Shown: in pieces, positions 43,275 through 54,284 of the stretch
How the letters are laid out: each line of letters opens with the position of its first letter
How positions within the stretch are numbered: position 1 is the first letter of the stretch
Origin: Polynucleobacter meluiroseus
GTDB taxonomy: Bacteria; Pseudomonadota; Gammaproteobacteria; Burkholderiales; Burkholderiaceae
DNA length: 64,000 bases
Assembly: GCA_945881875.1 (NCBI GenBank)
Contig: CAMCVH010000001.1
Span: 372,001 to 436,000 of the forward strand
Direction: 5' to 3'
Position numbers and translations under genes: made by a program
The notes under the pieces: generated by a model
What the model saw: only the letters and a program-made list of their open reading frames with translations
What the model was told of the DNA's origin: nothing
Database searches by the model: none

Positions 43275-44468
43275 CTAAAACTTCAAACCTGATTCTTGGG
43301 CAACGGTATGCATGTCTTTATCACCACGACCTGAAATATTGACAAGGATCGTTTGATCTTTTGGCAAAGTAGCAGCAAGCTTGCAAGCATAGGCAATCGC
43401 ATGACTGGTCTCTAGTGCAGGGATGATGCCCTCGATACGGCAACATTCGTGGAAGGACTTAAGAGCCTCATCGTCAGTGATCGCTACGTATTCAGCTCTC
43501 TTAGAATCTTTCAACCAAGCATGTTCAGGACCAACGCCCGGATAGTCCATACCGGCAGATACCGAATGTGTTTCTGCTATTTGACCATCTTCGTTTTGAA
43601 GTAAGTAAGTACGGTTACCGTGCAAGACACCTGGAGTTCCAGCCACTAGTGCTGCGGAATGATCCTTGGTATTCAGACCACGACCTGCAGCCTCAACACC
43701 AATCAATTTCACATTCGGTACATCGATATAGGGATAGAAAATACCCATGGCGTTAGAGCCACCACCAACGCAAGCCAACACATAGTCAGGTTGACGGCCT
43801 GTCATTTGAGGCATTTGTACTTTGCACTCTTCACCAATCACGCTTTGGAAATCTCTCACCATCATCGGATAGGGATGTGGGCCAGCTACGGTGCCAATAA
43901 TATAAAAAGTACTCTCTACGTTAGTGACCCAATCACGCATCGCTTCGTTAAGAGCATCTTTGAGTGTCTTGGTACCAGACTCAACTGGAACAACGGTTGC
44001 TCCCAAAAGCTTCATTCGATAAACGTTTTGAGCTTGGCGAGCTACGTCTACAGAACCTTGATAAACAATACACTCCAAACCCATACGGGCGCAGATAGTT
44101 GCTGTTGCCACGCCATGTTGGCCTGCGCCAGTTTCTGCAATGATGCGCTTCTTACCCATGCGCTTAGCCAGCATCGCCTGACCGATCACATTGTTAATTT
44201 TGTGAGCGCCCGTGTGGTTCAAATCTTCACGCTTAAAGTAAATTTGTGCTCCACCCGCCATATCACTCATACGCTTGGCGTGATAGATCGGTGAAGGGCG
44301 ACCAACGAAGTGCTTCAACTCATAGTGGAACTCTGCTGTGAATTCTGGATCATGTTGGTACTTAGCGTAAGTTTCTTTGAGTTCGTTCAATGCGAACATC
44401 AATGTCTCAGAAACGAATACACCGCCATAGGGTCCGAAGTGACCTCTAACGTCTGGAAAATCATACAT
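43275..44468 (-). CDS. trpB: Tryptophan synthase beta subunit
   Basis: A 397-residue PLP enzyme that joins indole to serine. The cofactor lysine is in [16 protein letters not shown], the [10 protein letters not shown] loop follows, and [10 protein letters not shown] binds the PLP phosphate. I chose ATG 44468 since it gives the family start [16 protein letters not shown], with AAGG 9 bp upstream; a longer frame would overlap trpF. It lies between trpF and trpA. Confidence 0.97.
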   Translation of the reverse strand: MYDFPDVRGHFGPYGGVFVSETLMFALNELKETYAKYQHDPEFTAEFHYELKHFVGRPSPIYHAKRMSDMAGGAQIYFKREDLNHTGAHKINNVIGQAMLAKRMGKKRIIAETGAGQHGVATATICARMGLECIVYQGSVDVARQAQNVYRMKLLGATVVPVESGTKTLKDALNEAMRDWVTNVESTFYIIGTVAGPHPYPMMVRDFQSVIGEECKVQMPQMTGRQPDYVLACVGGGSNAMGIFYPYIDVPNVKLIGVEAAGRGLNTKDHSAALVAGTPGVLHGNRTYLLQNEDGQIAETHSVSAGMDYPGVGPEHAWLKDSKRAEYVAITDDEALKSFHECCRIEGIIPALETSHAIAYACKLAATLPKDQTILVNISGRGDKDMHTVAQESGLKF

Positions 44469-44481
44469 AGTCTTGACCTTT

Positions 44482-45159
44482 TTATAAGGGCGGGTTGCTG
44501 GTATCAGCATCCCGAACAGCTTGAATAAACGCCTGCATCAGCTCAGGGCTTTTTTGACCTTTAGCTATTTCAATCCCGCTAGAGATATCAACGGCACAAG
44601 GTTTTAGGTGTGAGATTCCCTCGCCCACGTTGCGCGTGTTCAATCCACCACTCAAAACGACCCGATGCGCGTTTTCTTTTGCCCATAATTCCGGTATCAA
44701 AGACCAATCAAATACATGCCCACCTCCACCGTAGCCCTCAACGAAGGCATCTAGTAAAAAGCCAGCTGCTTGCCTATATTGTAGAGAAAAATCCTCAAGT
44801 TGGAATCCCGGCTTCATTCTGGCTGCTTTGATCCATGGCAAGCCCTCTGCTACAGCGGCACAGCGCTCTGGAGACTCATCCCCATGAAACTGCCAAAGGC
44901 TGACTGGCATACGGTCTTTAATGCGCAAAACCTGCTCGTCAGAGGGGTTTACTACCAAGGCAACGGCATCCATGCCACCCGGCATACGGCCTACTAAAGT
45001 AGCCGCCACCTCAGGACTGACATACCGAGGGCTGCCCTCATAAAAGACATATCCTAGGGCATCAACCCCCAAGCTCACGGCAGCATCTACGTCGCTTGAG
45101 CGAGTAAAACCACAGAATTTAATCCGTGTTTTACCGGGAGTGTGTTTAAGTAAGCCCAT
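44482..45159 (-). CDS. trpF: Phosphoribosylanthranilate isomerase
   Basis: A 225-residue TIM barrel. The catalytic cysteine is in [13 protein letters not shown] near residue 16, and the catalytic aspartate is in [20 protein letters not shown]. The end has [13 protein letters not shown] and [10 protein letters not shown], the phosphate-binding part. It works after anthranilate phosphoribosyltransferase in tryptophan synthesis and lies 13 bp upstream of trpB and 19 bp from truA. Confidence 0.96.
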   Translation of the reverse strand: MGLLKHTPGKTRIKFCGFTRSSDVDAAVSLGVDALGYVFYEGSPRYVSPEVAATLVGRMPGGMDAVALVVNPSDEQVLRIKDRMPVSLWQFHGDESPERCAAVAEGLPWIKAARMKPGFQLEDFSLQYRQAAGFLLDAFVEGYGGGGHVFDWSLIPELWAKENAHRVVLSGGLNTRNVGEGISHLKPCAVDISSGIEIAKGQKSPELMQAFIQAVRDADTSNPPL

Positions 45160-45178
45160 AGGGTGAGGTTTTTCTTAT

Positions 45179-46018
45179 TTAAATGACTTTTTTATAACTT
45201 GTAAAGAAGCTGGCTGGTAGCAAGCTTGCGGCAACTTGGGGTTCTGGAATCTGAAAGTGTTCAGGATATCCTACTCTCACCAAATATAGACCATCTGCCA
45301 TAAATGTAGGTGCAGCCACTTGACGGCTTCTGGCATCTAAAACTTGTTTTAACCAAATAACTGGTTCTTTATCTTGCCCAACTGCCAGGAAAGATCCCAC
45401 CAGATTTCTGACCATATGATGTAAAAAAGCATTGCCTCTGAATACAAAATAAACCCAAGGGCCATCCTGGTGAATATCAATTTGATAAATCGTTTTGATC
45501 GGTGACTTACTTTGGCACTCAGATGACCGGAATGAGCTGAAGTCATGCTCTCCGATTAAACACTTAGCAGCTTCTTCCATCGCCGCTATATTGAGGTGCT
45601 GGTCTTTGGGTAACATCAAGAAGCCAGCTCGACCTGTCAATAATGGGGCGGACTGAGATCCTGTGAAAAGAGCGTAGCAATAAGTTCTCTCAAAAGCCAA
45701 ATAACGCGCATCAAAATCTGCTGAAATAGGTTTTACCCACTGAACTGACATTGATTTTGGCAAAAAGCTATTAACGCCTCTTACCCAAGAAGCGTCAGGA
45801 CGAACAATATCGGTATCAAAATGAACGACCTGCCCTAAGGCATGAACACCTGTATCTGTTCTACCAGCCGTTGTTGTTTTAACCGGAGGTAAGTGGGCGT
45901 CACCCATAAATTGATACAAGGCATTTTCCAAATGATCCTGCACGGTCTGACCATTGGGCTGTGTTTGCCAACCAGAGAAGGCACTACCGTCGTACTGCAA
46001 TCCCAGTGCTAGGCGCAT
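45179..46018 (-). CDS. truA: tRNA pseudouridine(38-40) synthase
   Basis: A 279-residue enzyme that modifies the anticodon arm of several tRNAs. The catalytic aspartate is in [16 protein letters not shown] (about residue 54), with [17 protein letters not shown] at the N-terminus and [18 protein letters not shown] later. It lies between fimV and trpF; fimV ends 1 bp before its start, so translation is likely coupled. Confidence 0.96.
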   Translation of the reverse strand: MRLALGLQYDGSAFSGWQTQPNGQTVQDHLENALYQFMGDAHLPPVKTTTAGRTDTGVHALGQVVHFDTDIVRPDASWVRGVNSFLPKSMSVQWVKPISADFDARYLAFERTYCYALFTGSQSAPLLTGRAGFLMLPKDQHLNIAAMEEAAKCLIGEHDFSSFRSSECQSKSPIKTIYQIDIHQDGPWVYFVFRGNAFLHHMVRNLVGSFLAVGQDKEPVIWLKQVLDARSRQVAAPTFMADGLYLVRVGYPEHFQIPEPQVAASLLPASFFTSYKKVI

Positions 46019-46019
46019 C

Positions 46020-47348
46020 TTAAACGTTGCGTTGGTCGAGCTCAGCCAACATGGATCGGGCTTGAATGGTGATCTCAGGATCGACTTGATTGCTGACGGT
46101 TAGGATTTCATTAAGGGCTAGTCGAGCCGCTTTGAAATCTTCAATCGTGAGATAGGCTTTCGACAAATTTAGCCTCACTCTCAGAGTTTCAGCTGAGGGC
46201 AAGGATTCTGTTTTTTCAGTGCCCACCGCTTTAGCAGCAGGATCTATATTAAGGTCCAGTGATGCGAATACTTTTGCGGCTTGCGGCGGAACTGCTGACT
46301 GTGTTTTTGGATTGTTAGGTTTATTTGTATGATTACTACTTGCTTTGCTAGACTGGCTTTTCGAAAGCTTTAATAAAACTATCAAGGCAATCAAAGTTCC
46401 TATTGCTATAGCAATAGGTCCCATGTAAGTTTTCCAATCAGCTGGCGATGTTACGCTGAGCTTTTCGGAGTTTTGGATCAAACTTTTTAAATCCGCAATA
46501 TTTTTCTCAAGCTCTACTATTTTTTGTTTAGCTTCCGCTAGAGATTTCTCCTGAACCAGTAACTCTTCCATCTGGCGCTTAGCATCACCTGCAAGACCCT
46601 CTGCTGGACCAACTTTGAGTCGATCACCTTGAACAGTTGGTTTTGTTACATCCACTAAAGGGAGTTGAGCTTGACCTGAGCGGTAGGTTTGATCTGCCGC
46701 AGTTACAAACTCTTTTGCTTCTTGCTTAGGAACACTTTGCACCATGTCTTTACTTGGCATGATTAGCTCCGCACCAGCTTTTAGACGGTGAATGCTACCG
46801 CCCGCAAAAGCTTGGGGATTAACGCGATAAAGTGCAATTAAAGCTTGATCTAAATTGGCGTCATCAAAGTTTGGCAAAGCTCTAACAGCTATCCCAGTAA
46901 GCGTATCACCACTCTTTACTTCTACTTTAGCCTGATCTGCCACCATCAATGTATACACACGACGCACCAAACCAGTCGACCAACGTAACTCTACCAAGGC
47001 ATCTAAAAATACTTCACCAGACTGAAGCTTTAAAACATCATCTGAACTTATTAATATCGCCAAAGGCTCCTGTTTGGATCCTTTGAGCAAACTCACCTTT
47101 AATTGAGCTTGCGTCGCAGATGAGCTGATACCTAAACGTTGGTAGATCTCAGGGTCTGATAAAGCGACTTGAAGGTCTTTGATATTTTCAAGTTCACTCG
47201 CTTGAACCTGAATCGCAATTTCTGCCTTGAGTGCTTGATCTGGTTTTGATTGAATTGATAAATTACCCAAACTCAAGGCAAGGGCTTGCCCGGCCATTAA
47301 AAGACCTAGCAGACTGATGCTGATGGTTTGGATTAAACGCAAAATCAA
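46020..47348 (-). CDS. fimV: FimV-like peptidoglycan-binding protein
   Basis: A 442-residue protein with a signal peptide ([11 protein letters not shown]), a FimV N-terminal domain ([48 protein letters not shown]), a LysM-type segment ([16 protein letters not shown], about residue 150), a coiled coil near 245-295, one membrane helix (about 310-328) and a C-terminal helical part. It is much shorter than FimV of Pseudomonas (about 900 residues), which is usual in this gene-order context. It starts with TTG inside TTGA, overlapping the asd stop by 4 bp. A role in polar pili or cell polarity is inferred. Confidence 0.85.
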   Translation of the reverse strand: MILRLIQTISISLLGLLMAGQALALSLGNLSIQSKPDQALKAEIAIQVQASELENIKDLQVALSDPEIYQRLGISSSATQAQLKVSLLKGSKQEPLAILISSDDVLKLQSGEVFLDALVELRWSTGLVRRVYTLMVADQAKVEVKSGDTLTGIAVRALPNFDDANLDQALIALYRVNPQAFAGGSIHRLKAGAELIMPSKDMVQSVPKQEAKEFVTAADQTYRSGQAQLPLVDVTKPTVQGDRLKVGPAEGLAGDAKRQMEELLVQEKSLAEAKQKIVELEKNIADLKSLIQNSEKLSVTSPADWKTYMGPIAIAIGTLIALIVLLKLSKSQSSKASSNHTNKPNNPKTQSAVPPQAAKVFASLDLNIDPAAKAVGTEKTESLPSAETLRVRLNLSKAYLTIEDFKAARLALNEILTVSNQVDPEITIQARSMLAELDQRNV

Positions 47349-48478
47349 CGCTCCAACAAAATACGCAACATACGGCGCAATGGTTCAGCAGCACCCCATA
47401 ATAATTGGTCACCTACCGTGAATGCCGCTAGATAGTCAGGGCCCATGGCCATCTTATGCAAGCGACCAACCGGAACTGTCAAAGTACCTGTAACAGCTGC
47501 TGGTGTTAAATCTCGCTCAGAGATTTCTCGATCGTTCGGACTGACTTTGACCCAGTCATTGGCACTTGCCAAGATACCTTCAATATCAGCCAAAGGAATA
47601 TCTTTTTTCAACTTAATCGTTAAACCTTGTGAATGGCAACGCATCGCACCAATACGAACACATAGGCCATCAATTGGAATACTGCCAGCTGATCTAAATG
47701 GTGGGTTACCTAAAATCTTATTGCACTCAGAGCCACCCTTCCACTCTTCTTTGGTTTGACCATGTTCAACAGGAACATCAATCCATGGAATCAAGCTACC
47801 AGCCAAGGCCGTGTTGCGGAAGTTTTTCTTAGGGAAACTGACAGAGCGCATGGTCTCTGACACTTTGCGATCAATATCTAAAATGGCAGAGGCAGGATCA
47901 GCTAATTCTGTTTTAACGGCATCATGCAAAGCGCCCATTTGGGATAACAGTTCGCGCATATTTTGAGCGCCAGCACCAGAAGCGGCTTGGTAAGTCATGG
48001 CACTGACCCACTCAATCATATTCTCGCGGAATAAACCACCGATGGCCATCAACATCAAGCCCACTGTGCAGTTACCGCCGACCCATAAATTACTGCCTTT
48101 AGAGAGAGCAGAGTCGATGACTGGGCGGTTAACTGGATCCAAAATAATCACAGATTCATCGACCATACGCAATGCGCTAGCAGCATCGATCCAATGACCG
48201 TTCCAACCAGCCGCACGGATCTTTGGATAAATTTCTTTGGTGTAGTCACCACCTTGGCAAGTGATGATGATGTCGCAACGTTTTAAAGCATCCACATCAT
48301 CAGCTGAACAGAGTTTTTTCTCATTTTTAGCCAACGCAGGAGCTGGACCACCAGAATTGCTGGTGCTAAAGAAAATAGGCTCAATCAAAGCAAAATCGCC
48401 TTCATCTTGCATGCGCTGCATCAGCACGCTACCAACCATGCCACGCCAACCAACTAAACCGACTAATGGAGTTGCCAT
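47345..48478 (-). CDS. asd: Aspartate-semialdehyde dehydrogenase
   Basis: A 377-residue enzyme of the lysine/threonine/methionine branch. The NADP loop is [16 protein letters not shown] (about residues 7-22), the catalytic cysteine is in [15 protein letters not shown] (about residue 137), and the catalytic histidine region is [15 protein letters not shown]. The length and the GWRGMVGS form match the gammaproteobacterial-type enzyme. AGGTG lies upstream of the ATG. It lies 80 bp downstream of leuB. Confidence 0.96.
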   Translation of the reverse strand: MATPLVGLVGWRGMVGSVLMQRMQDEGDFALIEPIFFSTSNSGGPAPALAKNEKKLCSADDVDALKRCDIIITCQGGDYTKEIYPKIRAAGWNGHWIDAASALRMVDESVIILDPVNRPVIDSALSKGSNLWVGGNCTVGLMLMAIGGLFRENMIEWVSAMTYQAASGAGAQNMRELLSQMGALHDAVKTELADPASAILDIDRKVSETMRSVSFPKKNFRNTALAGSLIPWIDVPVEHGQTKEEWKGGSECNKILGNPPFRSAGSIPIDGLCVRIGAMRCHSQGLTIKLKKDIPLADIEGILASANDWVKVSPNDREISERDLTPAAVTGTLTVPVGRLHKMAMGPDYLAAFTVGDQLLWGAAEPLRRMLRILLER

Positions 48479-48558
48479 TACGACACCTATCTATATAAAT
48501 AAATTAATTAATTTGTATCTTTTGCTTTTATTGTTTTTAGAGCTTTAGGGGGTCTATA

Positions 48559-49626
48559 TTACAGGGCTTTTAGAACCGCTTCACCCATTTCACGTGTGCC
48601 AACCAATTGGCAACCCTCTGTTTTGATATCACCCGTTCTATAGCCCTGAGCTAAAACTTTCTGTACAGCGGCTTCGATGCGGTCAGCCTGCTCAGCTTTC
48701 CCCAAAGAGAAACGTAACATCATCGCTGCAGATAGGATGGTTGCCAATGGATTGGCAATCCCCTTACCTGCAATATCAGGTGCAGAACCATGACTGGGCT
48801 CATAAAGACCTTTATTGTTCTTGTCTAACGAAGCAGATGGCAACATACCAATCGATCCTGTCAGCATCGAAGCTTCATCAGAGAGAATATCTCCAAAGAG
48901 ATTGCCAGTCACCACCACGTCAAATGCTTTGGGGGCCTTCACCAATTGCATCGCTGCGTTGTCGACATACATGTGGGTTAACTCAACATCTGGATATTCT
49001 TTAGCCATGCGCGTCATCACATCTCGCCATAACTGAGAGGTTTCTAGAACGTTAGCTTTATCAACACTGCAAACTCTCTTATGACGCTTTTGTGCCGCTT
49101 GGAATGCCACGTGTGCAATGCGCTCTACTTCTGGCTCGCTATAACGCATGGTGTCAAAACCTTCACGCGTACCAGGGAACAATCCATCCGTTGCTGTACG
49201 AATACCTTTTGGAGAGCCAAAGTAAATATCACCATTCAGTTCGCGAACGATCAATATATTTAAACCAGCAATGATTTCAGGCTTTAATGAAGATGCTTCA
49301 GTTAACTCTTGGTAACAAATGGCTGGGCGCAAGTTGGCAAACAAACTCAAATGCTTACGTAAACCTAAAATAGCTTGTTCCGGACGCAATTCACGAGCAA
49401 GGGTGTCATATTTCCAATCGCCTACTGAGCCAAACAAAATAGCGTCTGCTTCTTTGGCAAGCTTCAGAGTTTCCTCAGGTAATGGATGTCCCTTGGCTTC
49501 ATAACCGGCACCACCAACAGGCGCAGTCTCCATCTCAAAAGACTCACCCAAGGCATTGAGAACTTTTACCGCTTCAGCAACGATTTCAGTACCAATACCA
49601 TCGCCTGGCAATACTGCAATTTTCAT
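48559..49626 (-). CDS. leuB: 3-isopropylmalate dehydrogenase
   Basis: A 355-residue NAD-dependent enzyme of leucine synthesis. Landmarks are [21 protein letters not shown] at the start, the substrate lysine in [17 protein letters not shown], and the metal aspartates in [39 protein letters not shown] is the cofactor loop. It follows leuD by 18 bp, completing leuC-leuD-leuB. Confidence 0.97.
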   Translation of the reverse strand: MKIAVLPGDGIGTEIVAEAVKVLNALGESFEMETAPVGGAGYEAKGHPLPEETLKLAKEADAILFGSVGDWKYDTLARELRPEQAILGLRKHLSLFANLRPAICYQELTEASSLKPEIIAGLNILIVRELNGDIYFGSPKGIRTATDGLFPGTREGFDTMRYSEPEVERIAHVAFQAAQKRHKRVCSVDKANVLETSQLWRDVMTRMAKEYPDVELTHMYVDNAAMQLVKAPKAFDVVVTGNLFGDILSDEASMLTGSIGMLPSASLDKNNKGLYEPSHGSAPDIAGKGIANPLATILSAAMMLRFSLGKAEQADRIEAAVQKVLAQGYRTGDIKTEGCQLVGTREMGEAVLKAL

Positions 49627-49644
49627 ATCAAACCTTCAAACAAA

Positions 49645-50292
49645 TTATGGGAGTTTGGTGCTTAACCATGGCATCTTTAAGATGCGCTCTGATTCATATG
49701 CCTTGATTTTATCTGCATGACGCAAAGTCAGACCAATATCATCTAATCCATTGATCATGCAATATTTTCTAAATGAGGCAATCTCAAAGTCATAAGATTT
49801 ACCGTCAGGCGCAATGACCTGCTGCTTTTCTAAATCAATGGTCAGTTGATACCCATTGAATGCGAGAGTTTCATTGAACAGGTGATCGACTTGCAATGCT
49901 GAAAGAACAATTGGTAGCAAACCATTTTTGTAACAGTTATTAAAAAATATATCTGCAAAACTTGGAGCAATCACGGCTCTAAATCCATATTGCTCAAGCG
50001 CCCATGGAGCGTGCTCACGAGAGCTGCCACAGCCAAAGTTTTGACGAGCTAACAAAACACTGCCACCTTTGTAGCGAGATTGATTTAAGACAAAGTCAGG
50101 ATTTAAGGGGCGATTGCTGCAGTCCTGACCAGGTTCACCTTGATCTAAGTAACGCCACTCATCAAATAAATTTTGGCCGAATCCAGTTTTCTTAATAGAT
50201 TTTAAGAATTGCTTTGGAATGATGGCATCCGTATCTACGTTCTCACGGTCGAGTGGAACAACTAAGCCTTGGTGAACAGTGAACTTTTGCAT
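49645..50292 (-). CDS. leuD: 3-isopropylmalate dehydratase small subunit
   Basis: A 215-residue subunit. The swivel-domain signature is [15 protein letters not shown], and [19 protein letters not shown] is the substrate-recognition loop. It pairs with LeuC to isomerise isopropylmalate. Its ATG shares one base with the stop of the entericidin-like gene (TAATG), so the three genes are one operon. Confidence 0.97.
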   Translation of the reverse strand: MQKFTVHQGLVVPLDRENVDTDAIIPKQFLKSIKKTGFGQNLFDEWRYLDQGEPGQDCSNRPLNPDFVLNQSRYKGGSVLLARQNFGCGSSREHAPWALEQYGFRAVIAPSFADIFFNNCYKNGLLPIVLSALQVDHLFNETLAFNGYQLTIDLEKQQVIAPDGKSYDFEIASFRKYCMINGLDDIGLTLRHADKIKAYESERILKMPWLSTKLP

Positions 50293-50477
50293 TATCTAAC
50301 TGGCGTTACAACTACCCCTGATGAGTTGGCATCACTTTTAGGGGCTTCTTTAGTACCACTATTTTCCATCGTTCGGCCTAAATTTTGTAAATCTTGCCCG
50401 ATGCCTGAAATAGTATTGCAAGCACCTAATGAAAAGGCTAACGCAAACAAAGAAATGGTTTTTACAATTTTCGTCAT
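50292..50477 (-). CDS. Entericidin-like small lipoprotein
   Basis: A 61-residue lipoprotein. The lipobox is [20 protein letters not shown], with the cysteine at about residue 20, and the GxGxDxxxxG pattern after it is that of the entericidin A/B family. ATG 50477 is chosen because GGAGA lies 6 bp upstream. It sits between leuC and leuD, sharing one base with leuD and 15 bp after leuC. The family is named for stress-linked membrane lipoproteins; what it does in a leucine operon is not known. Confidence 0.85.
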   Translation of the reverse strand: MTKIVKTISLFALAFSLGACNTISGIGQDLQNLGRTMENSGTKEAPKSDANSSGVVVTPVR

Positions 50478-50492
50478 TAAAGTCTCCAATAT

Positions 50493-51905
50493 TTAAGCTA
50501 TTTTACGAACATCCACGAAGTGTCCTTCGATAGCTGCAGCTGCAGCCATTGCTGGACTGACCAGATGTGTTCTTCCGCCATTACCTTGACGACCTTCAAA
50601 ATTACGATTGGATGTGGAGGCGCATCGCTCACCTGGCTCGAGACGATCCGCATTCATTGCTAAACACATGGAACAACCCGGCTCACGCCATTCAAAACCA
50701 GCGGCTTTGAATACGCGATCTAAACCTTCACGCTCAGCTTGCTCTTTAACCAAACCAGAACCTGGAACAACCATCGCCAATTTGACTGATGGAGAAACTT
50801 TCTTTGCAATTCTTTCAACGACTCTTGCTGCTGCACGAAGATCTTCAATGCGACTATTAGTACAAGAGCCAATGAATACCTTATCAACCATGATGGCTTC
50901 GATTGGCGTGTTAGGCTTTAAGTCCATGTAAGCTAAAGCTCTCACCATCGCCTCACGCTTAACAGAGTCTTTTTCTTTATCAGGATCAGGCACACGATCA
51001 TCAATCGACAGAACCATCTCCGGAGAAGTGCCCCAGGTGACTTGTGGCTTAAAGTCTTCTGCCCTTAACTCAACGATGCGGTCAAATGAAGCACCCGCAT
51101 CAGTATGCAAAGTTCTCCAATACTGAAGCGCATGACGCCATGACTCACCTTCACTCGGTGAGTAAGGGCGACCTTTAACGTAGTTGATAGTTGTTTCATC
51201 AACGCCAATAATGCCTGCGCGCGCACCTGCTTCAATGGCCATATTACAAACTGTCATGCGGCCTTCCATCGATAATTCACGAACCGCATCACCCGCAAAC
51301 TCGATGGTGTAACCCGTGCCGCCTGCCGTACCAATTTTGCCAATGATGGCCAAAACCATATCTTTAGCAGAGCAGCCTAAAGGAAGTTGACCGTTAACGC
51401 GGATCAACATATTTTTACTTTTTTTCATGAGTAAGGTCTGGGTGGCTAAAACGTGCTCCACCTCAGAAGTACCAATACCAAAAGCTAAGGCACCAAAAGC
51501 ACCATGCGTACTTGTATGAGAATCGCCACAAACAACGGTCATACCTGGCAAGGTAGCACCCTGCTCAGGACCAATCACATGCACGATACCTTGACGCTTG
51601 TCATGCATCTTGTATTGCGTGATGCCGAATGAATCGCAGTTTTGATCCAAAGTTTCAATCTGCAAACGTGAGATGGGGTCTTTGATACCTTCAGAGCGAT
51701 CCGTTGTTGGAACGTTATGATCGGATACTGCCAAGTTGGCAGAGTTACGCCAAACCGCACGATTGGCCAAAGATAAACCCTCAAAGGCTTGAGGGCTCGT
51801 CACTTCGTGAAGTAACTGTCTGTCGATGTAGAGGACAGTCGTACTGTCCTCTTCCATATGAACAACATGGTCATCCCATAACTTATCGTACAACGTGCGT
51901 GCCAT
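50493..51905 (-). CDS. leuC: 3-isopropylmalate dehydratase large subunit
   Basis: A 470-residue [4Fe-4S] enzyme. Landmarks are [35 protein letters not shown], the cluster cysteines in [17 protein letters not shown] and [15 protein letters not shown], and the closing [19 protein letters not shown] chose ATG 51905, which matches the family N-terminus and has AAGG 7 bp upstream. It starts 14 bp downstream of gltA. Confidence 0.97.
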   Translation of the reverse strand: MARTLYDKLWDDHVVHMEEDSTTVLYIDRQLLHEVTSPQAFEGLSLANRAVWRNSANLAVSDHNVPTTDRSEGIKDPISRLQIETLDQNCDSFGITQYKMHDKRQGIVHVIGPEQGATLPGMTVVCGDSHTSTHGAFGALAFGIGTSEVEHVLATQTLLMKKSKNMLIRVNGQLPLGCSAKDMVLAIIGKIGTAGGTGYTIEFAGDAVRELSMEGRMTVCNMAIEAGARAGIIGVDETTINYVKGRPYSPSEGESWRHALQYWRTLHTDAGASFDRIVELRAEDFKPQVTWGTSPEMVLSIDDRVPDPDKEKDSVKREAMVRALAYMDLKPNTPIEAIMVDKVFIGSCTNSRIEDLRAAARVVERIAKKVSPSVKLAMVVPGSGLVKEQAEREGLDRVFKAAGFEWREPGCSMCLAMNADRLEPGERCASTSNRNFEGRQGNGGRTHLVSPAMAAAAAIEGHFVDVRKIA

Positions 51906-51918
51906 GTATGCCTTTGAA

Positions 51919-53229
51919 TTAACGCTTAGCGATTGGCGGAACTGGGCGAGTGGCATGACCTACGAACAATTGACGTGGACGGCCAATTTTGTATTCGGCA
52001 TCCGTGATCATTTCTTCCCATTGAGAAATCCAACCTACTGTTCGTGCTAACGCAAAAATACAAGTAAACATGTCTGTTGGGATACCCAAGGCGCGCTGAA
52101 CAATGCCTGAATAGAAATCTACGTTTGGATAAAGTTTACGGCTGACAAAGTACTCGTCTTCAAGAGCAATCTTTTCTAGAGTCATTGCTAGCTTGAATAA
52201 AGGATCATTCTCAAGACCCATTTCTTTTAAAACTTCGTAACATGTCTCACGCATTAACTTTGCACGTGGATCAAAGTTTTTATAAACACGGTGTCCAAAG
52301 CCCATTAAACGAACACCTGAGTTTTTATCTTTTACTTTAGCAATGAAATCATCAATCTTTTCAACTCCACCGTTTGCCTGAATCTCTTCCAACATCTGCA
52401 AACAAGCTTCGTTCGCACCGCCGTGAGCAGGACCCCATAAGCAGGCAACGCCGGAAGCAATCGCAGCAAAAGGATTAGTACCAGATGAACCAGCTAGACG
52501 AACAGTTGAAGTCGAAGCATTTTGCTCATGATCAGCATGCAAAATAAAGATACGGTCTAGCGCACGAACTAAAACTTCATTGATTTTGTATTCTTCACAA
52601 GGTGTCGCAAACATCATTTGCATGAAGTTAGCGGTGTATGACAGATGATTTTTTGGGTAAATAAACGGTTGACCAATGGAGTACTTGTAAGCCATTGCCA
52701 CTAAGGTTGGCATCTTAGCAACCAAACGAATTTGGGCTATATCGCGCTCACGAGGTGTGCTGTAATCAACGCCATCATGGTAGAAAGCAGCCATCGCACC
52801 AACCAAGCCAGTCAAAACAGCCATTGGATGAGCGTCGCGTCGGAAGCCGCGCAAGAAAAATTGCATCTGCTCATGAACCATAGTGTGATGCATCACTAAT
52901 GTGTCAAATTCTTCTTTTTCTTTCTTGTTAGGTAGCTCGCCTTTGATTAATAGGAAGCATGTTTCCAAGAAATCACAGTTAGTAGCCAAATCCTGAATTT
53001 GGTAACCACGATAAAGTAGTTCACCTTTATCGCCGTCAATGAAAGTAATTTTAGAATTACATGAGGCTGTAGACATGAACCCTGGGTCATAGGTAAATTT
53101 ACCCGTTTGACCATACAACTTGCGAATGTCGATAACATGAGGGCCTGCTTCACCCTTATAGATTGGCAACTCTATGGGTGGAGTGCCATCCGAGAACGAT
53201 AACGTGGCTTTTTCATTAGAAGCGATCAT
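51919..53229 (-). CDS. gltA: Citrate synthase
   Basis: A 436-residue type II (hexameric) citrate synthase. The catalytic residues are in [10 protein letters not shown] (His), [15 protein letters not shown] (His) and the later [14 protein letters not shown] (Asp). The N-terminal [19 protein letters not shown] and the [21 protein letters not shown] stretch are typical. AAGGAA precedes the ATG. It follows the sdh genes on the same strand, 58 bp after sdhE. Confidence 0.97.
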   Translation of the reverse strand: MIASNEKATLSFSDGTPPIELPIYKGEAGPHVIDIRKLYGQTGKFTYDPGFMSTASCNSKITFIDGDKGELLYRGYQIQDLATNCDFLETCFLLIKGELPNKKEKEEFDTLVMHHTMVHEQMQFFLRGFRRDAHPMAVLTGLVGAMAAFYHDGVDYSTPRERDIAQIRLVAKMPTLVAMAYKYSIGQPFIYPKNHLSYTANFMQMMFATPCEEYKINEVLVRALDRIFILHADHEQNASTSTVRLAGSSGTNPFAAIASGVACLWGPAHGGANEACLQMLEEIQANGGVEKIDDFIAKVKDKNSGVRLMGFGHRVYKNFDPRAKLMRETCYEVLKEMGLENDPLFKLAMTLEKIALEDEYFVSRKLYPNVDFYSGIVQRALGIPTDMFTCIFALARTVGWISQWEEMITDAEYKIGRPRQLFVGHATRPVPPIAKR

Positions 53230-53287
53230 TTTATTTCCTTATACGCGTTATTGAATTCTTATCAAAACAAGCAAGTTTTCCGGGCGA

Positions 53288-53566
53288 CTACTTTTGAATT
53301 GCGGTTAATCCAGGAGTTCGCAACATGGCCAGGACACGTCGCACCTCATCATTCGCAAGCTCACCTTCCGGTTCCTTACGACGCAATAACAAATCCATCA
53401 GATCGTTATCACTCAGATCTAGTATTTGATTGAGCGGCTCAAGATCAAGCTCTTCAATCGTTGCATGATGGCGCTCAAAAAAGCGCTCCATCATTAAATC
53501 ATTCTCAAGCAGGCCTCGTCGCGAACGCCAACGTAAAAGCGACAAGGTTCCTGATGAAATCGGCAT
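53288..53566 (-). CDS. sdhE: Succinate dehydrogenase assembly factor 2 (FAD insertion)
   Basis: A 92-residue helical protein that helps attach FAD to SdhA. The signature RRGLLENDLMMERFF contains the RGxxE motif at about residues 16-21, and LSDNDLMDLLLRRKEPEGE follows. It shares one base with sdhB and precedes gltA. In many betaproteobacteria this gene lies in the same place. Confidence 0.93.
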   Translation of the reverse strand: MPISSGTLSLLRWRSRRGLLENDLMMERFFERHHATIEELDLEPLNQILDLSDNDLMDLLLRRKEPEGELANDEVRRVLAMLRTPGLTAIQK

Positions 53567-54273
53567 TAAACAGCTCTTCTAACCATGAGTTCTTTAATCT
53601 TACCAATCGCTTTCGTAGGATTCAATCCTTTTGGACAAACATCTACGCAGTTCATGATTGAATGGCAACGGAAAAGACGATATGGATCTTCCAAATTATC
53701 TAAACGCTCACCAGTCACTTGATCACGACTATCAGCAATAAAGCGATACGCTTGCAACAAACCTGCTGGCCCAACAAACTTATCCGGGTTCCACCAGAAT
53801 GATGGGCAAGCTGTTGAGCATGAGGCGCACAAAATACATTCATACAAACCATCTAACTCTTCACGTTCTTCAGGGCTCTGCAAACGCTCTTTTTCTGGTG
53901 GCGGAACGTCATTCACCAAGTAAGGACGAATTGAGTGGTATTGCTTGAAGAACTGAGTCATATCAACAATCAAATCACGCACGACTGGCAAGCCAGGCAA
54001 TGGACGTAAAGAGATCTTGTTTGGCAAAGTCAGCATATTAGTTAAACAAGCTAAACCGTTCTTACCATTGATGTTCATCGCATCAGAGCCACAAACACCT
54101 TCACGGCATGAGCGACGGAATGACAAAGTCTCATCCATCTTTTTAAGCTTCATCAATGCATCTAATAACATGCGCTCTGAACCATCTAACTCGACCTCAT
54201 AAGATTGCATGCGAGGTGCTGCATCTTTTTCTGGATCGTAACGGTAGACTTCAAAAATACGAGTATTGCTCAT
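53566..54273 (-). CDS. sdhB: Succinate dehydrogenase iron-sulfur subunit
   Basis: A 235-residue protein with three iron-sulfur centres. The [2Fe-2S] ligands are in SCREGVCGSDAMNINGKNGLAC (split), the [4Fe-4S] ligands in CILCASCSTACPSFWW, and the [3Fe-4S] ligands in CHSIMNCVDVCPKGLNP. It takes electrons from SdhA to the quinone site. It lies 11 bp after sdhA and shares one base with sdhE. Confidence 0.97.
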   Translation of the reverse strand: MSNTRIFEVYRYDPEKDAAPRMQSYEVELDGSERMLLDALMKLKKMDETLSFRRSCREGVCGSDAMNINGKNGLACLTNMLTLPNKISLRPLPGLPVVRDLIVDMTQFFKQYHSIRPYLVNDVPPPEKERLQSPEEREELDGLYECILCASCSTACPSFWWNPDKFVGPAGLLQAYRFIADSRDQVTGERLDNLEDPYRLFRCHSIMNCVDVCPKGLNPTKAIGKIKELMVRRAV

Positions 54274-54284
54274 TTTCTTATTCC

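Noticed and set aside
43659..44294. A 211-codon plus-strand frame opposite trpB
   Set aside because: Long, but its sequence is rich in His, Cys and Arg, typical of antisense frames, and trpB on the other strand is fully conserved.
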